From an uncultured Bacilli bacterium (lineage in GTDB: Bacteria > Bacillota_I > Bacilli_A > RF39 > UBA660), in NCBI GenBank assembly GCA_947628685.1, contig CANRAT010000068.1, positions 1 through 6,142 of the forward strand: a stretch of DNA of 6,142 nt. Direction: 5' to 3'. Positions 1 to 6,142 of the stretch are shown here, one piece after another. Both the position numbers and the translations under genes were made by a program. The notes below the pieces were generated by a model, which did not search any database, was not told the origin of the DNA, and saw nothing but the letters and a program-made list of their open reading frames with translations. The first letter of the stretch is position 1, and every line of letters begins with the position of its first letter.

Positions 1-270
1 TTTTGTGAAATAAGATGGACTACAGATACCCTTGCTTAAAAGTTTGACAACAACCTCGTTATAAGAATACATCTTTGTTTAAGGATAATTTGCTGCGATT
101 AAACTTAAAAGAGAAACATCATCTGAGTTAGAAGGATAATAACTAATAAGTAGGGAAACATTCTTAAATAGTAAACACCACTTATGGGTTACAGGAGAAC
201 AACGAATAGATCCTAGTTATCATATTTCAATAATATAATAACACAAGGGTAAAATAATCCAACAAAGTTT
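1..270. other. Left-edge region without a supported gene
   Basis: I find no ORF with both a start and a ribosome binding site here. GC is about 30% (35% in the first 60 bases), higher than several of the neighbouring coding stretches, so this may be decayed coding sequence or an RNA-bearing region. On the minus strand one frame runs from 216 down to the window edge with a single stop at 81-79. Below that stop it reads MYSYNEVVVKLLSKG and stays open to the edge. It has no Shine-Dalgarno and I do not recognise the peptide. On the plus strand, frame 1 is open from the edge only to a TAA at 37-39 (12 codons), which could be the tail of an upstream gene. I saw no tRNA or CRISPR pattern. Confidence 0.4.
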
Positions 271-311
271 AACTATTTTACTTTAAAAATAGAATAAAAA
301 ATAAAATAGTT
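271..311. repeat. A/T hairpin upstream of the prepilin gene
   Basis: A perfect 10-base inverted repeat, AACTATTTTA at 271-280 and TAAAATAGTT at 302-311, is extended after one mismatch by three more A-T pairs (282-284 with 298-300). The RNA could form a weak A/U stem-loop. No T tract follows on the plus strand, so it is not a standard rightward terminator. It could be a leftward terminator, a protein-binding site, or a consequence of the extreme AT bias. Confidence 0.4.
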
Positions 312-313
312 GA

Positions 314-345
314 TGTAAGAAAATATATATAATTTATTTCTTACA
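314..345. promoter_or_regulatory. Palindrome around a candidate -10 box of the prepilin gene
   Basis: The arms TGTAAGAAA (314-322) and TTTCTTACA (337-345) are perfect 9-base inverted repeats separated by 14 bases. The spacer contains TATAAT at 328-333, a perfect -10 hexamer almost exactly at the centre of symmetry. No good -35 box is correctly spaced: TTGATG at 310-315 would leave only 12 bases. A dimeric regulator bound here would block or remodel RNA polymerase, so an operator is plausible. An alternative weak -10, TATTAT at 351-356, also lacks a -35. The palindrome is seen directly; the operator role is inferred. Confidence 0.4.
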
Positions 346-359
346 AAAACTATTATACG

Positions 360-406
360 AGGATAGGGATATGTATGAGAAAAGGATTTACACTTATAGA
401 ACTACT
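360..406 (+). repeat. Prepilin leader/start repeat, copy 1
   Basis: This 47-base block covers the Shine-Dalgarno region and the first codons of the first prepilin gene, and it matches 6096-6142 at 41 of 47 positions. The shared part begins in noncoding DNA (AGGATAGGGAT), so the similarity is not only protein-level conservation and points to gene duplication. Similarity stops abruptly upstream of 360. Confidence 0.85.
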
Positions 407-2048
407 TGGAGTAATAATAATTATATCTTTACTCGCACTTCTTACAAGTATAGCAGTAACAAAATTAGTTAAAGATTCAAAACAACAATTATCAAATGTA
501 CAAATAAATTTGATAAAATCATCAGCAGAAATGTGGGGAGCAGATAATTTAGGAAAATTACCGGATATAGATGAATGTATTTATTTAAAAGTATCAGATT
601 TAAAAAATGTGGGATTACTAGATAATAGTGAAAAGTTAGATGATAATATTATTGTAAGAATAAAAAATGAATTAAATGAAAATGGAAAAGAAAAATTAGA
701 ATATAAAGTAAATGGGGCAACAGCAGGATGTAGTAATGGAGTAAAAGATTTATATAAAGATGAAAGTAAAGCAAACATACCAAGTTTAAGAGGATTAGTA
801 CCTGTAATTTATGATGAAGAAAAATCATCATGGAAAATTATAGATCCAACAGAAGAGTGGTATGACTATGATGAACAGTGGTGGGCGAATGCAGTAATAC
901 TAAGGGAAGATTTAAGAGAAGAAAAGAATATAGGAGATTTAATAAGTGTTCCAACAGAAAACAATGATTTCGCTTCGTCAGATGTACTAGCGATGTTTGT
1001 ATGGATACCAAGATATTCATATACAATAAGTAGTGATGCAAAAGGTTTAGAAGATGAAAATGGGAAATATCCAAATCCAGGAGCAATAGACATAAAATTT
1101 GTAGGAGTAGATAGTAAAAAAGAGAATGGATTAGCAACATATGAAGGAGATACACCTAGTGAGTGGTATACTCACCCTGCATTTACATTTGGAGATGAAG
1201 AATTAAGTGGAATATGGGTAGGAAAATTTGAGACAAGTCATGAAACTAACTATAATAGTACACAATCAAACAATTTATCTTGTACAAATGAAAATTGTGA
1301 AAATGCAGATGGAATAAGAATACTTCCAAATGTACAATCATTAAGATATAATGATGTATCAAATTTTTTCTTTGCATCAAGGTCAATTGAAAGAGATGGT
1401 AATCCATTTGGAATAAACTCAAGTTTAACAGATACGCATATGATGAAAAATAGTGAATGGGGAGCAGTGGCATATTTATCACAAAGTACATATGGGAAGT
1501 ATGGTAAATATAGAGAAGAAGTGTATATTAATAATTGTAATAAATATATAACAGGGATAGGGGCAGATACTGTAAGTGACGATTCATCTAGTTTGACATG
1601 CACAAATTCAAAAAATAAGTATAATGGTGAAAGTGGAGTAAAAGCATCAACAACAGGTAATATATACGGGATTTATGACATGAGTGGTGGAGCATATGAT
1701 TTCGTAATGGGTAATTACAATAATAAAGTAAACGCATCAGGTTTTCAAGAAGATTTCTTTAATACAGAAGGGAATTCAAAATATTATGATAAGTATACAG
1801 GATATCGTTGTACTAATGGAGAATGCAAAGGACATGCCTTAGAAGAAACAGCAGGATGGTATGGTGATCTCAAAAATTTCCTTGCTGATGGCTTTCTGTG
1901 GTATGCCCGTGGTGGTGTCCATGAGGCTAAAATTACAGGTGGCGTGTTTATGTTTGGCTATAGCAATGGTAATAACAACTTACGTTCATTCCATGTAGTT
2001 CTTTCGCCAATTATGTATAATAAATATAAGCAAAATCTAATAAATTAA
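375..2048 (+). CDS. Prepilin-like protein with FGE/C-type-lectin-like C-terminus (putative DGR target)
   Basis: Residues 1-9 (MRKG/FTLIE) form a class III prepilin signal, with cleavage expected after Gly4 and Glu at position +5. A hydrophobic helix follows to about residue 29, then a short pilin-like domain containing Cys68 and Cys119. From about residue 140 the protein becomes a large extracellular domain. It has VWIPRYSY (209-216), IWVGKFETS (280-288), NSEWGAVAYLS (359-369) and GIYDMSGGAYDFVMGN (432-447), which match the formylglycine-generating-enzyme (FGE/sulfatase-modifying factor) fold pattern. The end (WYARGG at 509-514, GGVFMF at 522-527, SFHVVLS at 538-544) follows the C-lectin pattern of DGR-diversified proteins. 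The fold is probably used for ligand display rather than catalysis. Bases 1857-2006 have about 42% GC against 25-27% earlier in the gene, and use CGT, GCC, GGC and CTC codons. AGGG at 365-368 is the Shine-Dalgarno for ATG 375. The prepilin N-terminus is secure; DGR diversification is inferred. Confidence 0.85.
   Translation: MRKGFTLIELLGVIIIISLLALLTSIAVTKLVKDSKQQLSNVQINLIKSSAEMWGADNLGKLPDIDECIYLKVSDLKNVGLLDNSEKLDDNIIVRIKNELNENGKEKLEYKVNGATAGCSNGVKDLYKDESKANIPSLRGLVPVIYDEEKSSWKIIDPTEEWYDYDEQWWANAVILREDLREEKNIGDLISVPTENNDFASSDVLAMFVWIPRYSYTISSDAKGLEDENGKYPNPGAIDIKFVGVDSKKENGLATYEGDTPSEWYTHPAFTFGDEELSGIWVGKFETSHETNYNSTQSNNLSCTNENCENADGIRILPNVQSLRYNDVSNFFFASRSIERDGNPFGINSSLTDTHMMKNSEWGAVAYLSQSTYGKYGKYREEVYINNCNKYITGIGADTVSDDSSSLTCTNSKNKYNGESGVKASTTGNIYGIYDMSGGAYDFVMGNYNNKVNASGFQEDFFNTEGNSKYYDKYTGYRCTNGECKGHALEETAGWYGDLKNFLADGFLWYARGGVHEAKITGGVFMFGYSNGNNNLRSFHVVLSPIMYNKYKQNLIN
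1857..2006 (+). other. Candidate DGR variable region at the 3' end of the prepilin-like gene
   Basis: This segment codes residues 495-544. It lies at the extreme 3' end of a C-lectin/FGE-like gene, the usual place for a DGR variable region. The pattern W-x-x-RGG ... GGVF-x-F ... NGNNN ... SF-x-VVLS resembles known diversified C-lectin tails. GC is about 42%, and codon choice (CGT for Arg, GGT/GGC for Gly, CTC and CTG for Leu) contrasts with the AGA/GGA/TTA use upstream. A run of AAY codons at 1971-1979 is the type of codon that adenine-directed mutagenesis acts on. No template repeat or reverse transcriptase occurs in this window. The alternative is recombination among paralogous pilin genes. 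Confidence 0.5.
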
Positions 2049-2101
2049 AGCACTGTTTAACTTAAATCTACAATTAATGTAAACAATTAGTAAAAAAATA
2101 A

Positions 2102-2136
2102 AAAAAGATAAGTAAATCTATATAACTTATCTTTTT
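2102..2136 (+). terminator. Intrinsic terminator after the prepilin-like gene
   Basis: AAAAAGATAAGT (2102-2113) pairs perfectly with ACTTATCTTTTT (2125-2136) across an 11-base loop. The descending arm supplies its own U tract. The stem is A/U-rich but 12 bp long and lies 53 bases after the stop, in the gap before the next operon. The A-rich ascending arm would also permit some leftward termination. Confidence 0.75.
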
Positions 2137-2140
2137 ATTG

Positions 2141-2149
2141 TGTTATACT
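2141..2149 (+). promoter_or_regulatory. Extended -10 promoter of the zinc-ribbon/TPM operon
   Basis: TGTTATACT gives TGn followed by TATACT (2144-2149), an extended -10 element. There is no recognisable -35, which is tolerated by extended -10 promoters. Transcription would start near 2156, giving a leader of about 15 bases with the Shine-Dalgarno AGGTGAT at 2161-2167. It follows directly after the terminator, as expected for an independent unit. Confidence 0.5.
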
Positions 2150-2170
2150 TAACTTAAAGTAGGTGATGGT

Positions 2171-3136
2171 ATGGATATGAAATGCCCTAAATGCAGTGCA
2201 GTACTTAAACTAAATGAAGATAAAAAATACACTTGTGAATATTGTAAATCAGAATTTGATGCAAGTGAACTTAATAAGAAGATTAATTCTTATGTATGCA
2301 AAAAATGTAATGCAAAACTAATATCATATGACACTATCAATACTTGTATACATTGTAAGAATAGTGAAATAGAAGTAAAGACAATTGATAATTTTAATCC
2401 AAGTTATATAGTACCATTTGAAATAACAAAAGAAGTCGCCTTAAAAAAAATAAAGAAATTATATAAAAATAAATGGTTAAAACCTAAACAGTTTAAAAAT
2501 ATAAAAAATATAAAAGGTATATATATGCCTTATGCCTTATTTTGCTATGATGCTATAGGTGAAGTAGAAAGTGAATGTGATACCAAATCAAGTTGGATGA
2601 GTGCAGGATATAGATATGTAAAAAAAGATACATATAAAGTTATTCGTGGTGGGAATATGTCATTTGATAATATACCAGTTGAAGGCTCTAAAAATATAAG
2701 TAGTGAAGTATTAGATTCGATAGGACCATATAATTATAAAAAATCCAAACCATTTGATTTTTCATACCTAAATGATTATATTTCTGAAGAATACGAATTT
2801 AATAAAGAAGAATTACTTAAAAATTCTATAAATAAAACTAAAAAATACTTTATAGAAGAAATGGAGAAAGATATAACTAATTATAATGATATAAAAATAA
2901 TAGATGATAGAATTAATTTAAATAATATAAAATATATTAGAATTTTGCTGCCTATGTGGATATTAAAAGTAGATTATAATAATAAAATATACACTATTGC
3001 AGTAAATGGTCAAACAGGCGCTATAGAAGGAACCATTCCAAAATCTAAATCTAAAGCACTCATTATATGGGTAATATTATTTATACTTTCATTTATATTA
3101 ATATTTACTACTGAGTATTTAAAGGTGACATTATGA
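2171..3136 (+). CDS. Double-zinc-ribbon membrane protein, YdjG-like
   Basis: The 321-residue protein starts with two zinc ribbons: CPKC (5-8) with CEYC (22-25), and CKKC (43-46) with CIHC (59-62). A conserved middle region follows, including GGNMSFDNIPVEGS and IGPYNYKKSKPFDF, typical of the family often mislabelled as a PriA- or TFIIB-like zinc-ribbon protein. One membrane helix lies near the C-terminus (about 297-316), with a very short tail, so the bulk is probably cytosolic. In Bacillus subtilis the relative YdjG works with the TPM protein YdjH to bring the phage-shock protein PspA to the membrane, and the next gene here is a YdjH-like protein. ATG 2171 is preferred over ATG 2177 because AGGTGAT sits three bases upstream, the same spacing as at two other starts in this window. 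The stop overlaps the next start as ATGA, so translation is probably coupled. Family placement is confident; a stress role here is inferred. Confidence 0.85.
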   Translation: MDMKCPKCSAVLKLNEDKKYTCEYCKSEFDASELNKKINSYVCKKCNAKLISYDTINTCIHCKNSEIEVKTIDNFNPSYIVPFEITKEVALKKIKKLYKNKWLKPKQFKNIKNIKGIYMPYALFCYDAIGEVESECDTKSSWMSAGYRYVKKDTYKVIRGGNMSFDNIPVEGSKNISSEVLDSIGPYNYKKSKPFDFSYLNDYISEEYEFNKEELLKNSINKTKKYFIEEMEKDITNYNDIKIIDDRINLNNIKYIRILLPMWILKVDYNNKIYTIAVNGQTGAIEGTIPKSKSKALIIWVILFILSFILIFTTEYLKVTL

Positions 3137-3804
3137 AAAAATTTAAATTTATTATAATAACTATAATATTATTTATAGGTATGAAAAATGTATATGCAAA
3201 AGATTCAATATATGACTATGCATCAGTTTTAACTTTAGAAGAAGAAAAAGCACTAGAAGAGGAAGTAGATAAATTTACTAATAAATATAACGTAGATATG
3301 GCATTAATACTTGTTAAATACTATACACCTAATACTATAGATGAATATATGAATGAATTTCATGAAAAATATTTTAAAGAAGATAGTATGATATTAATTG
3401 TAATAGATTTTAAAAATAACATAGAAAATATTTCAATTAAGACATTCAAAGATGCAATAAGTCTTTATAGTGATAAAGAATTAAACGATATGATTAAACA
3501 AATAAACAAAAAAGATGGATATTATGATAAATTAGATACATTTATTAAATATTCAAATGAATATGCTACTGAAGAGGATGAACTTAAAAGTAATATTTTA
3601 CTGTCACTTAATTGGTTATTAATAATACTTGTATCCTTTATAATTCCATCTATAATAGTTTTAATCTTATTTATATTACATAAAGAGACTTTAAAAACTA
3701 ATACTAATTCATATATAAAAAAGGATAGTGTAGTTATAACAACTAAAATAGATAAATATATAACTACTAATACAAAGAAAAAAAGATTAAATGATAAAGT
3801 TTAG
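3133..3804 (+). CDS. TPM-domain membrane protein, YdjH-like
   Basis: The 223-residue protein has a cleavable-type signal sequence (MKKFK, hydrophobic 6-17, VYA at 20-22 as the likely cleavage site). A TPM domain (the fold also known from YgcG and thylakoid TLP18.3) spans about residues 25-145, with the YDYASVLTLEEE opening and the central LILVKYY strand. A long hydrophobic segment at 158-182 contains a proline and may be one long helix or a tight hairpin. The tail with SYIKKDSVVIT ... DKYITTNTKK matches the conserved cytosolic end of YdjH-type proteins. It is shorter than B. subtilis YdjH (about 250 residues, from memory). AGGTGAC three bases before the ATG is the ribosome binding site, and the start overlaps the upstream stop by four bases. 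It most likely forms a membrane complex with the zinc-ribbon partner. No PspA or SPFH (YdjI-like) gene is visible nearby. Confidence 0.85.
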   Translation: MKKFKFIIITIILFIGMKNVYAKDSIYDYASVLTLEEEKALEEEVDKFTNKYNVDMALILVKYYTPNTIDEYMNEFHEKYFKEDSMILIVIDFKNNIENISIKTFKDAISLYSDKELNDMIKQINKKDGYYDKLDTFIKYSNEYATEEDELKSNILLSLNWLLIILVSFIIPSIIVLILFILHKETLKTNTNSYIKKDSVVITTKIDKYITTNTKKKRLNDKV

Positions 3805-3822
3805 TTCTTTTTTTTTCTCTCT
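3805..3822 (+). terminator. Pyrimidine tract, possible weak terminator
   Basis: The stop codon is followed at once by a T-rich run with nine consecutive Ts at 3808-3816. The A-rich coding end AGAAAAAAAGA (3776-3786) could pair imperfectly with it, as a bulged A/U stem with a loop of about 20 bases. That is a poor hairpin, so read-through into dnaB is possible. Confidence 0.35.
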
Positions 3823-3827
3823 TAATA

Positions 3828-3836
3828 TGTTAAACT
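3828..3836 (+). promoter_or_regulatory. Candidate extended -10 promoter for dnaB-dnaI
   Basis: TGTTAAACT gives TGn plus TAAACT (3831-3836), closely resembling the TGTTATACT in front of the zinc-ribbon operon. The -35 position falls in the T tract and is not recognisable. The Shine-Dalgarno GGAGG at 3850-3854 lies 4 bases before ATG 3859. The similarity between the two elements is the main support. Confidence 0.4.
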
Positions 3837-3858
3837 ATATATATAGATTGGAGGATTT

Positions 3859-5127
3859 ATGAATTCACTTCCTGCAGATACTTTTATAGTTATAAATAAG
3901 ACTACTTTATCAGATAAAGATAGAAATATACTTATTTTACTTTATCAACCAATAATAGGCTCTATTAGCATAAGCCTATATTATACACTATGGTCATATT
4001 TGGATAAATCTGAACTTTTATCTAACGAATGGACACATCATCATCTTTTAAGAGATATGCTAATAAGTAATTCAGAATTTATAGATGCTAAAGAAAAACT
4101 AGAAGCAATAGGCCTTATTAAAACATATGTAAAAAAAGGTAATATAAATAATTATGTATATGAACTATATTCACCTTTATGTGCTTCTGAATTCATAAAT
4201 AATCCTTTACTTAATATGGCATTATTTAACTCAGTAGGTAAATTAGAATATGAAAGAGTAGTGAATTATTTTAGAATACCTAAAATAAATTTAAAAGAGT
4301 ATGAAGATATAACTAAAAAATTTAGCGATATATTTGATTATTCAAGTGTACCTTTAACGGATAATTTAGTTTATGATATAAAAAAATCTAGTTATAGAAA
4401 ATTAGAAATACTTTCTAAAATAGATATAAATACAATAATGAGCTTAATAAGTGATGATGTATTAAATAAAAAGTCTTTAACTAAAGATATGAAAGATTTT
4501 CTATATAAAATATCATATATATATAATTATGATAATGATGATATGATTGAATTAATTAGAAATTCTACAACTTTAAAACACACTATAGATAAAAAATTAT
4601 TACAAGAAAATGCTAATAAGTATTATAGATATGATAACTTTGGAAAACTTCCAAGTATTATATATAAAAATCAACCAGAATATTTAAGGAAGGAAGTAAC
4701 AGATACATCAAATAGGTCAAAAATAATACATTTATTTGAGACAACAAGTCCTTATGATTTTATAAGTAGTAAATATAAAACAGGTAATCCAACTAGTAGT
4801 GACCTTGCTATAATTTCATACCTTTTAATAGATCTTAATTTAAAACCAGGAGTTGTTAATGTACTTGTTGATTATGTACTTAAGATAAATAATAATAAAC
4901 TTATTAAATCATTTGTAGAAGTTATTGCTTCACAGTGGAGCAAAAGTGGTATCGAAACTGTAGAAGCAGCAATGGAAATAGCAGAAAAAGAATATAAAAA
5001 GAAAAAAACCTTGACAACTCCAAAGGTAAAGAAAAGTATTACTCCTGAATGGGTTAATAAAGATATTAAAGAAGATGTTGCAACTCTTGAAGAAATTAAA
5101 ATGTTAGAAAGTCGTATGAAAAGGTGA
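3859..5127 (+). CDS. dnaB: Replication initiation protein DnaB (Firmicutes helicase loader, not the helicase)
   Basis: The 422-residue protein opens with LPADTFIVINKTTLSDKD and LLYQPIIGSISISLYYTLW, matching the N-terminal winged-helix domain (about 1-105) of B. subtilis DnaB. That protein acts with DnaD and DnaI to load the replicative helicase DnaC during initiation at oriC and PriA-directed restart. The C-terminal DnaB_2/DnaD-like domain (about 295-375) has PTSSDLAIISYLL, LKPGVVNVLVDYVL and the family YxxxIxxxW motif. Here that motif is F352-I356-W360, so phenylalanine replaces the usual tyrosine. It is shorter than B. subtilis DnaB (about 470 residues, from memory). The lysine-rich tail (378-422) may contact DNA or partners. 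The gene is followed after four bases by dnaI, the conserved order in Bacilli. Its TGA stop lies inside the Shine-Dalgarno of dnaI, suggesting coupled translation. Confidence 0.92.
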   Translation: MNSLPADTFIVINKTTLSDKDRNILILLYQPIIGSISISLYYTLWSYLDKSELLSNEWTHHHLLRDMLISNSEFIDAKEKLEAIGLIKTYVKKGNINNYVYELYSPLCASEFINNPLLNMALFNSVGKLEYERVVNYFRIPKINLKEYEDITKKFSDIFDYSSVPLTDNLVYDIKKSSYRKLEILSKIDINTIMSLISDDVLNKKSLTKDMKDFLYKISYIYNYDNDDMIELIRNSTTLKHTIDKKLLQENANKYYRYDNFGKLPSIIYKNQPEYLRKEVTDTSNRSKIIHLFETTSPYDFISSKYKTGNPTSSDLAIISYLLIDLNLKPGVVNVLVDYVLKINNNKLIKSFVEVIASQWSKSGIETVEAAMEIAEKEYKKKKTLTTPKVKKSITPEWVNKDIKEDVATLEEIKMLESRMKR

Positions 5128-5131
5128 TATT

Positions 5132-6028
5132 ATGCATAATGTACTCGATGATATAAAAGAAATTGATGACATAGATTTAAATAAAGAATATAAAAATGCA
5201 CTTACTAATTCTGATTTTAAAACTGTTGTCAAAAGTTTAAAAGTGGATGAAGAAATTCTAAAAAAATATACATCATTACTTGAAGAGAGCAGTGTAGAAT
5301 ATGGACATTGCAAAAACTGTAAAGGATTACTTGACTGTTCAAATAAAGTAGAGGGATACTGTTATTTACCTGTTTATAAAAATGATAATTTAGTTTTTGA
5401 ATTTAGACCTTGTAAATATAAAACAATATTAGATAAAAAAAATAAAACATTAGATAATGTTAAATACTTTAATACTCCTCTTTATTTAAAAGATGCATCA
5501 TTAGATAAAATATATAAAACAGATAAAAATAGATTTAAAGTAATTAACTATCTTATGGACTTTTTAGATGAGTATGAGAGTTCTAGTAAGGGTAAAGGTC
5601 TTTATTTGCACGGTAATTTTGGCTGTGGGAAAACATATTTAATCTCTGCAATTTTTAATGAACTTGCAAAAAGTGGTCATAAAAGTTGTATTGTATTTTG
5701 GCCTGAATTTTTAAGACAAGCCTTTTATGAAGATTTTAATGAAAGATTTGAATATATAAAAAAAGTACCACTTTTACTTATAGATGATATAGGTGCTGAA
5801 GGGTTAAATTCTTGGTATAGAGATGAAATATTATGTCCACTTTTACAATATAGAATGGATAACAATTTAACTACATTTTTAACTTCTAATTTGAATCTTA
5901 AAGAATTAGAAAATCATTTATCTAATACTAAAGATGGTGCTGATGAAATAAAAGCCAAAAGAATAATATCTAGAATAGAACAATTAACTGATGATTTAGA
6001 AATGATTAGTAAAAATTTAAGAAATTAG
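5132..6028 (+). CDS. dnaI: Primosomal protein DnaI (AAA+ helicase loader ATPase)
   Basis: The 298-residue protein matches DnaI, the ATPase that delivers the replicative helicase to single-stranded DNA with DnaB and DnaD. The N-terminal helicase-binding domain carries a cysteine-rich zinc site: C60, C63, C69, C77 and C94 are candidate ligands, in the spacing GHCKNCKGLLDC ... GYCYLP ... FRPCKY. The C-terminal AAA+ domain has Walker A GNFGCGKT (161-168), Walker B LLLIDDIG (214-221), sensor I TSN (251-253) and arginines in RIISRI (277-282), one of which should be the arginine finger. Length is close to that of B. subtilis DnaI (about 310 residues, from memory). All catalytic motifs are intact. 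AGGTGAT (5123-5129) is the ribosome binding site, and it overlaps the dnaB stop codon. A terminator begins right after the stop, so the operon ends here. I see no thrS or other usual downstream neighbour. Confidence 0.95.
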   Translation: MHNVLDDIKEIDDIDLNKEYKNALTNSDFKTVVKSLKVDEEILKKYTSLLEESSVEYGHCKNCKGLLDCSNKVEGYCYLPVYKNDNLVFEFRPCKYKTILDKKNKTLDNVKYFNTPLYLKDASLDKIYKTDKNRFKVINYLMDFLDEYESSSKGKGLYLHGNFGCGKTYLISAIFNELAKSGHKSCIVFWPEFLRQAFYEDFNERFEYIKKVPLLLIDDIGAEGLNSWYRDEILCPLLQYRMDNNLTTFLTSNLNLKELENHLSNTKDGADEIKAKRIISRIEQLTDDLEMISKNLRN

Positions 6029-6030
6029 GG

Positions 6031-6052
6031 AGAACGTAAGTTCTTTTTTTTT
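6031..6052 (+). terminator. Intrinsic terminator of dnaB-dnaI
   Basis: AGAAC (6031-6035) pairs with GTTCT (6040-6044) around a GUAA tetraloop, a stable GNRA loop. Possible G-U pairs extend the base, and nine Ts run from 6044 to 6052. The stem begins only two bases after the dnaI stop codon (TAG, 6026-6028). Confidence 0.85.
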
Positions 6053-6056
6053 AGTC

Positions 6057-6087
6057 TTGACACGTAGGGGGGGGGGCGTGGTAGAAT
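6057..6087 (+). promoter_or_regulatory. Promoter of the second prepilin gene with a poly-G spacer
   Basis: A perfect -35 TTGACA (6057-6062) and a -10 TAGAAT (6082-6087, five of six consensus bases) are separated by 19 bp, two more than optimal. The spacer includes ten consecutive Gs (6067-6076). Transcription would start near 6094, just at the beginning of the leader block shared with the other prepilin gene. Change in tract length would alter promoter strength, as in the known poly-G spacer of Neisseria porA. The boxes and tract are seen; phase variation is inferred. Confidence 0.75.
6067..6076 (+). repeat. Ten-base poly-G tract
   Basis: An uninterrupted run of ten Gs is extreme in DNA of this composition, and it is the only long G or C homopolymer in the window. 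Its position between the -35 and -10 boxes makes slipped-strand mispairing functionally meaningful: eight Gs would restore the 17-bp spacer. Confidence 0.9.
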
Positions 6088-6095
6088 AGAAGTAT

Positions 6096-6142
6096 AGGAT
6101 AGGGATGTGTATGAAAAAAGGATTTACTTTAGTAGAACTACT
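6096..6142 (+). repeat. Prepilin leader/start repeat, copy 2
   Basis: This is the second copy of the leader and prepilin start, running to the window edge, so the full extent of the repeat is unknown. The mismatches to copy 1 are one in the leader and five in the coding part. Confidence 0.85.
6111..6142 (+). CDS. Prepilin-type protein, 5' end only
   Basis: The ten complete codons read MKKGFTLVEL, a class III prepilin signal cut after Gly4 with Glu at mature position 5, nearly the same as MRKGFTLIEL of the gene at 375. The gene leaves the window, so the body is unknown. AGGG at 6101-6104 lies six bases before ATG 6111. An in-frame ATG at 6105 would add Met-Cys but leaves no spacing to the Shine-Dalgarno. 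Expression is probably governed by the poly-G promoter directly upstream. Confidence 0.8.
   Translation, partial: MKKGFTLVEL

Overview
The window is very AT-rich DNA with standard-code genes: every tryptophan in the predicted proteins is TGG, and TGA serves as a stop for two genes. The Firmicutes-type primosome pair dnaB-dnaI, the YdjG/YdjH-like pair and codon use dominated by AGA, GGA and TTA point to a low-GC Bacilli-like organism. The style resembles uncultured gut Bacilli/Mollicutes-related lineages that kept the standard code. That lineage is an inference, since no rRNA or other marker is present.

Layout. Positions 1-270 hold no convincing gene, and their GC content is somewhat above the usual for intergenic DNA here. 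Positions 271-345 hold two inverted repeats in front of a prepilin gene. Positions 375-2048 encode a 557-residue chimera: a type IV prepilin N-terminus joined to a formylglycine-generating-enzyme/C-type-lectin-like C-terminal region. The last ~150 bases of that region (1857-2006) differ sharply in base and codon use and look like the variable region of a diversity-generating retroelement (DGR) target. An intrinsic terminator (2102-2136) and an extended -10 promoter separate it from a two-gene operon (2171-3136 and 3133-3804, overlapping by ATGA). This operon encodes a double-zinc-ribbon membrane protein and a TPM-domain secreted membrane protein, like YdjG and YdjH of Bacillus subtilis. Next comes dnaB-dnaI (3859-5127 and 5132-6028), the helicase loading machinery, closed by a GUAA-loop terminator.

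The right edge starts a second prepilin gene (6111 onward, cut by the window). Its promoter has a consensus TTGACA, ten consecutive G residues within a 19-bp spacer, and TAGAAT. A G tract at that place is the classic layout of a slipped-strand, phase-variable promoter. The two prepilin genes share a 47-base leader-plus-start repeat (41 of 47 identical), so they belong to one duplicated family.

How the parts fit: essential replication and envelope-stress genes sit between two surface prepilin cassettes that carry signs of two separate diversification mechanisms. One is putative retroelement-directed change of the displayed tip domain, and the other is putative on/off switching of expression. 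No reverse transcriptase, template repeat, prepilin peptidase or pilus ATPase lies in this window, so both mechanisms remain hypotheses to test in the rest of the genome and in reads.
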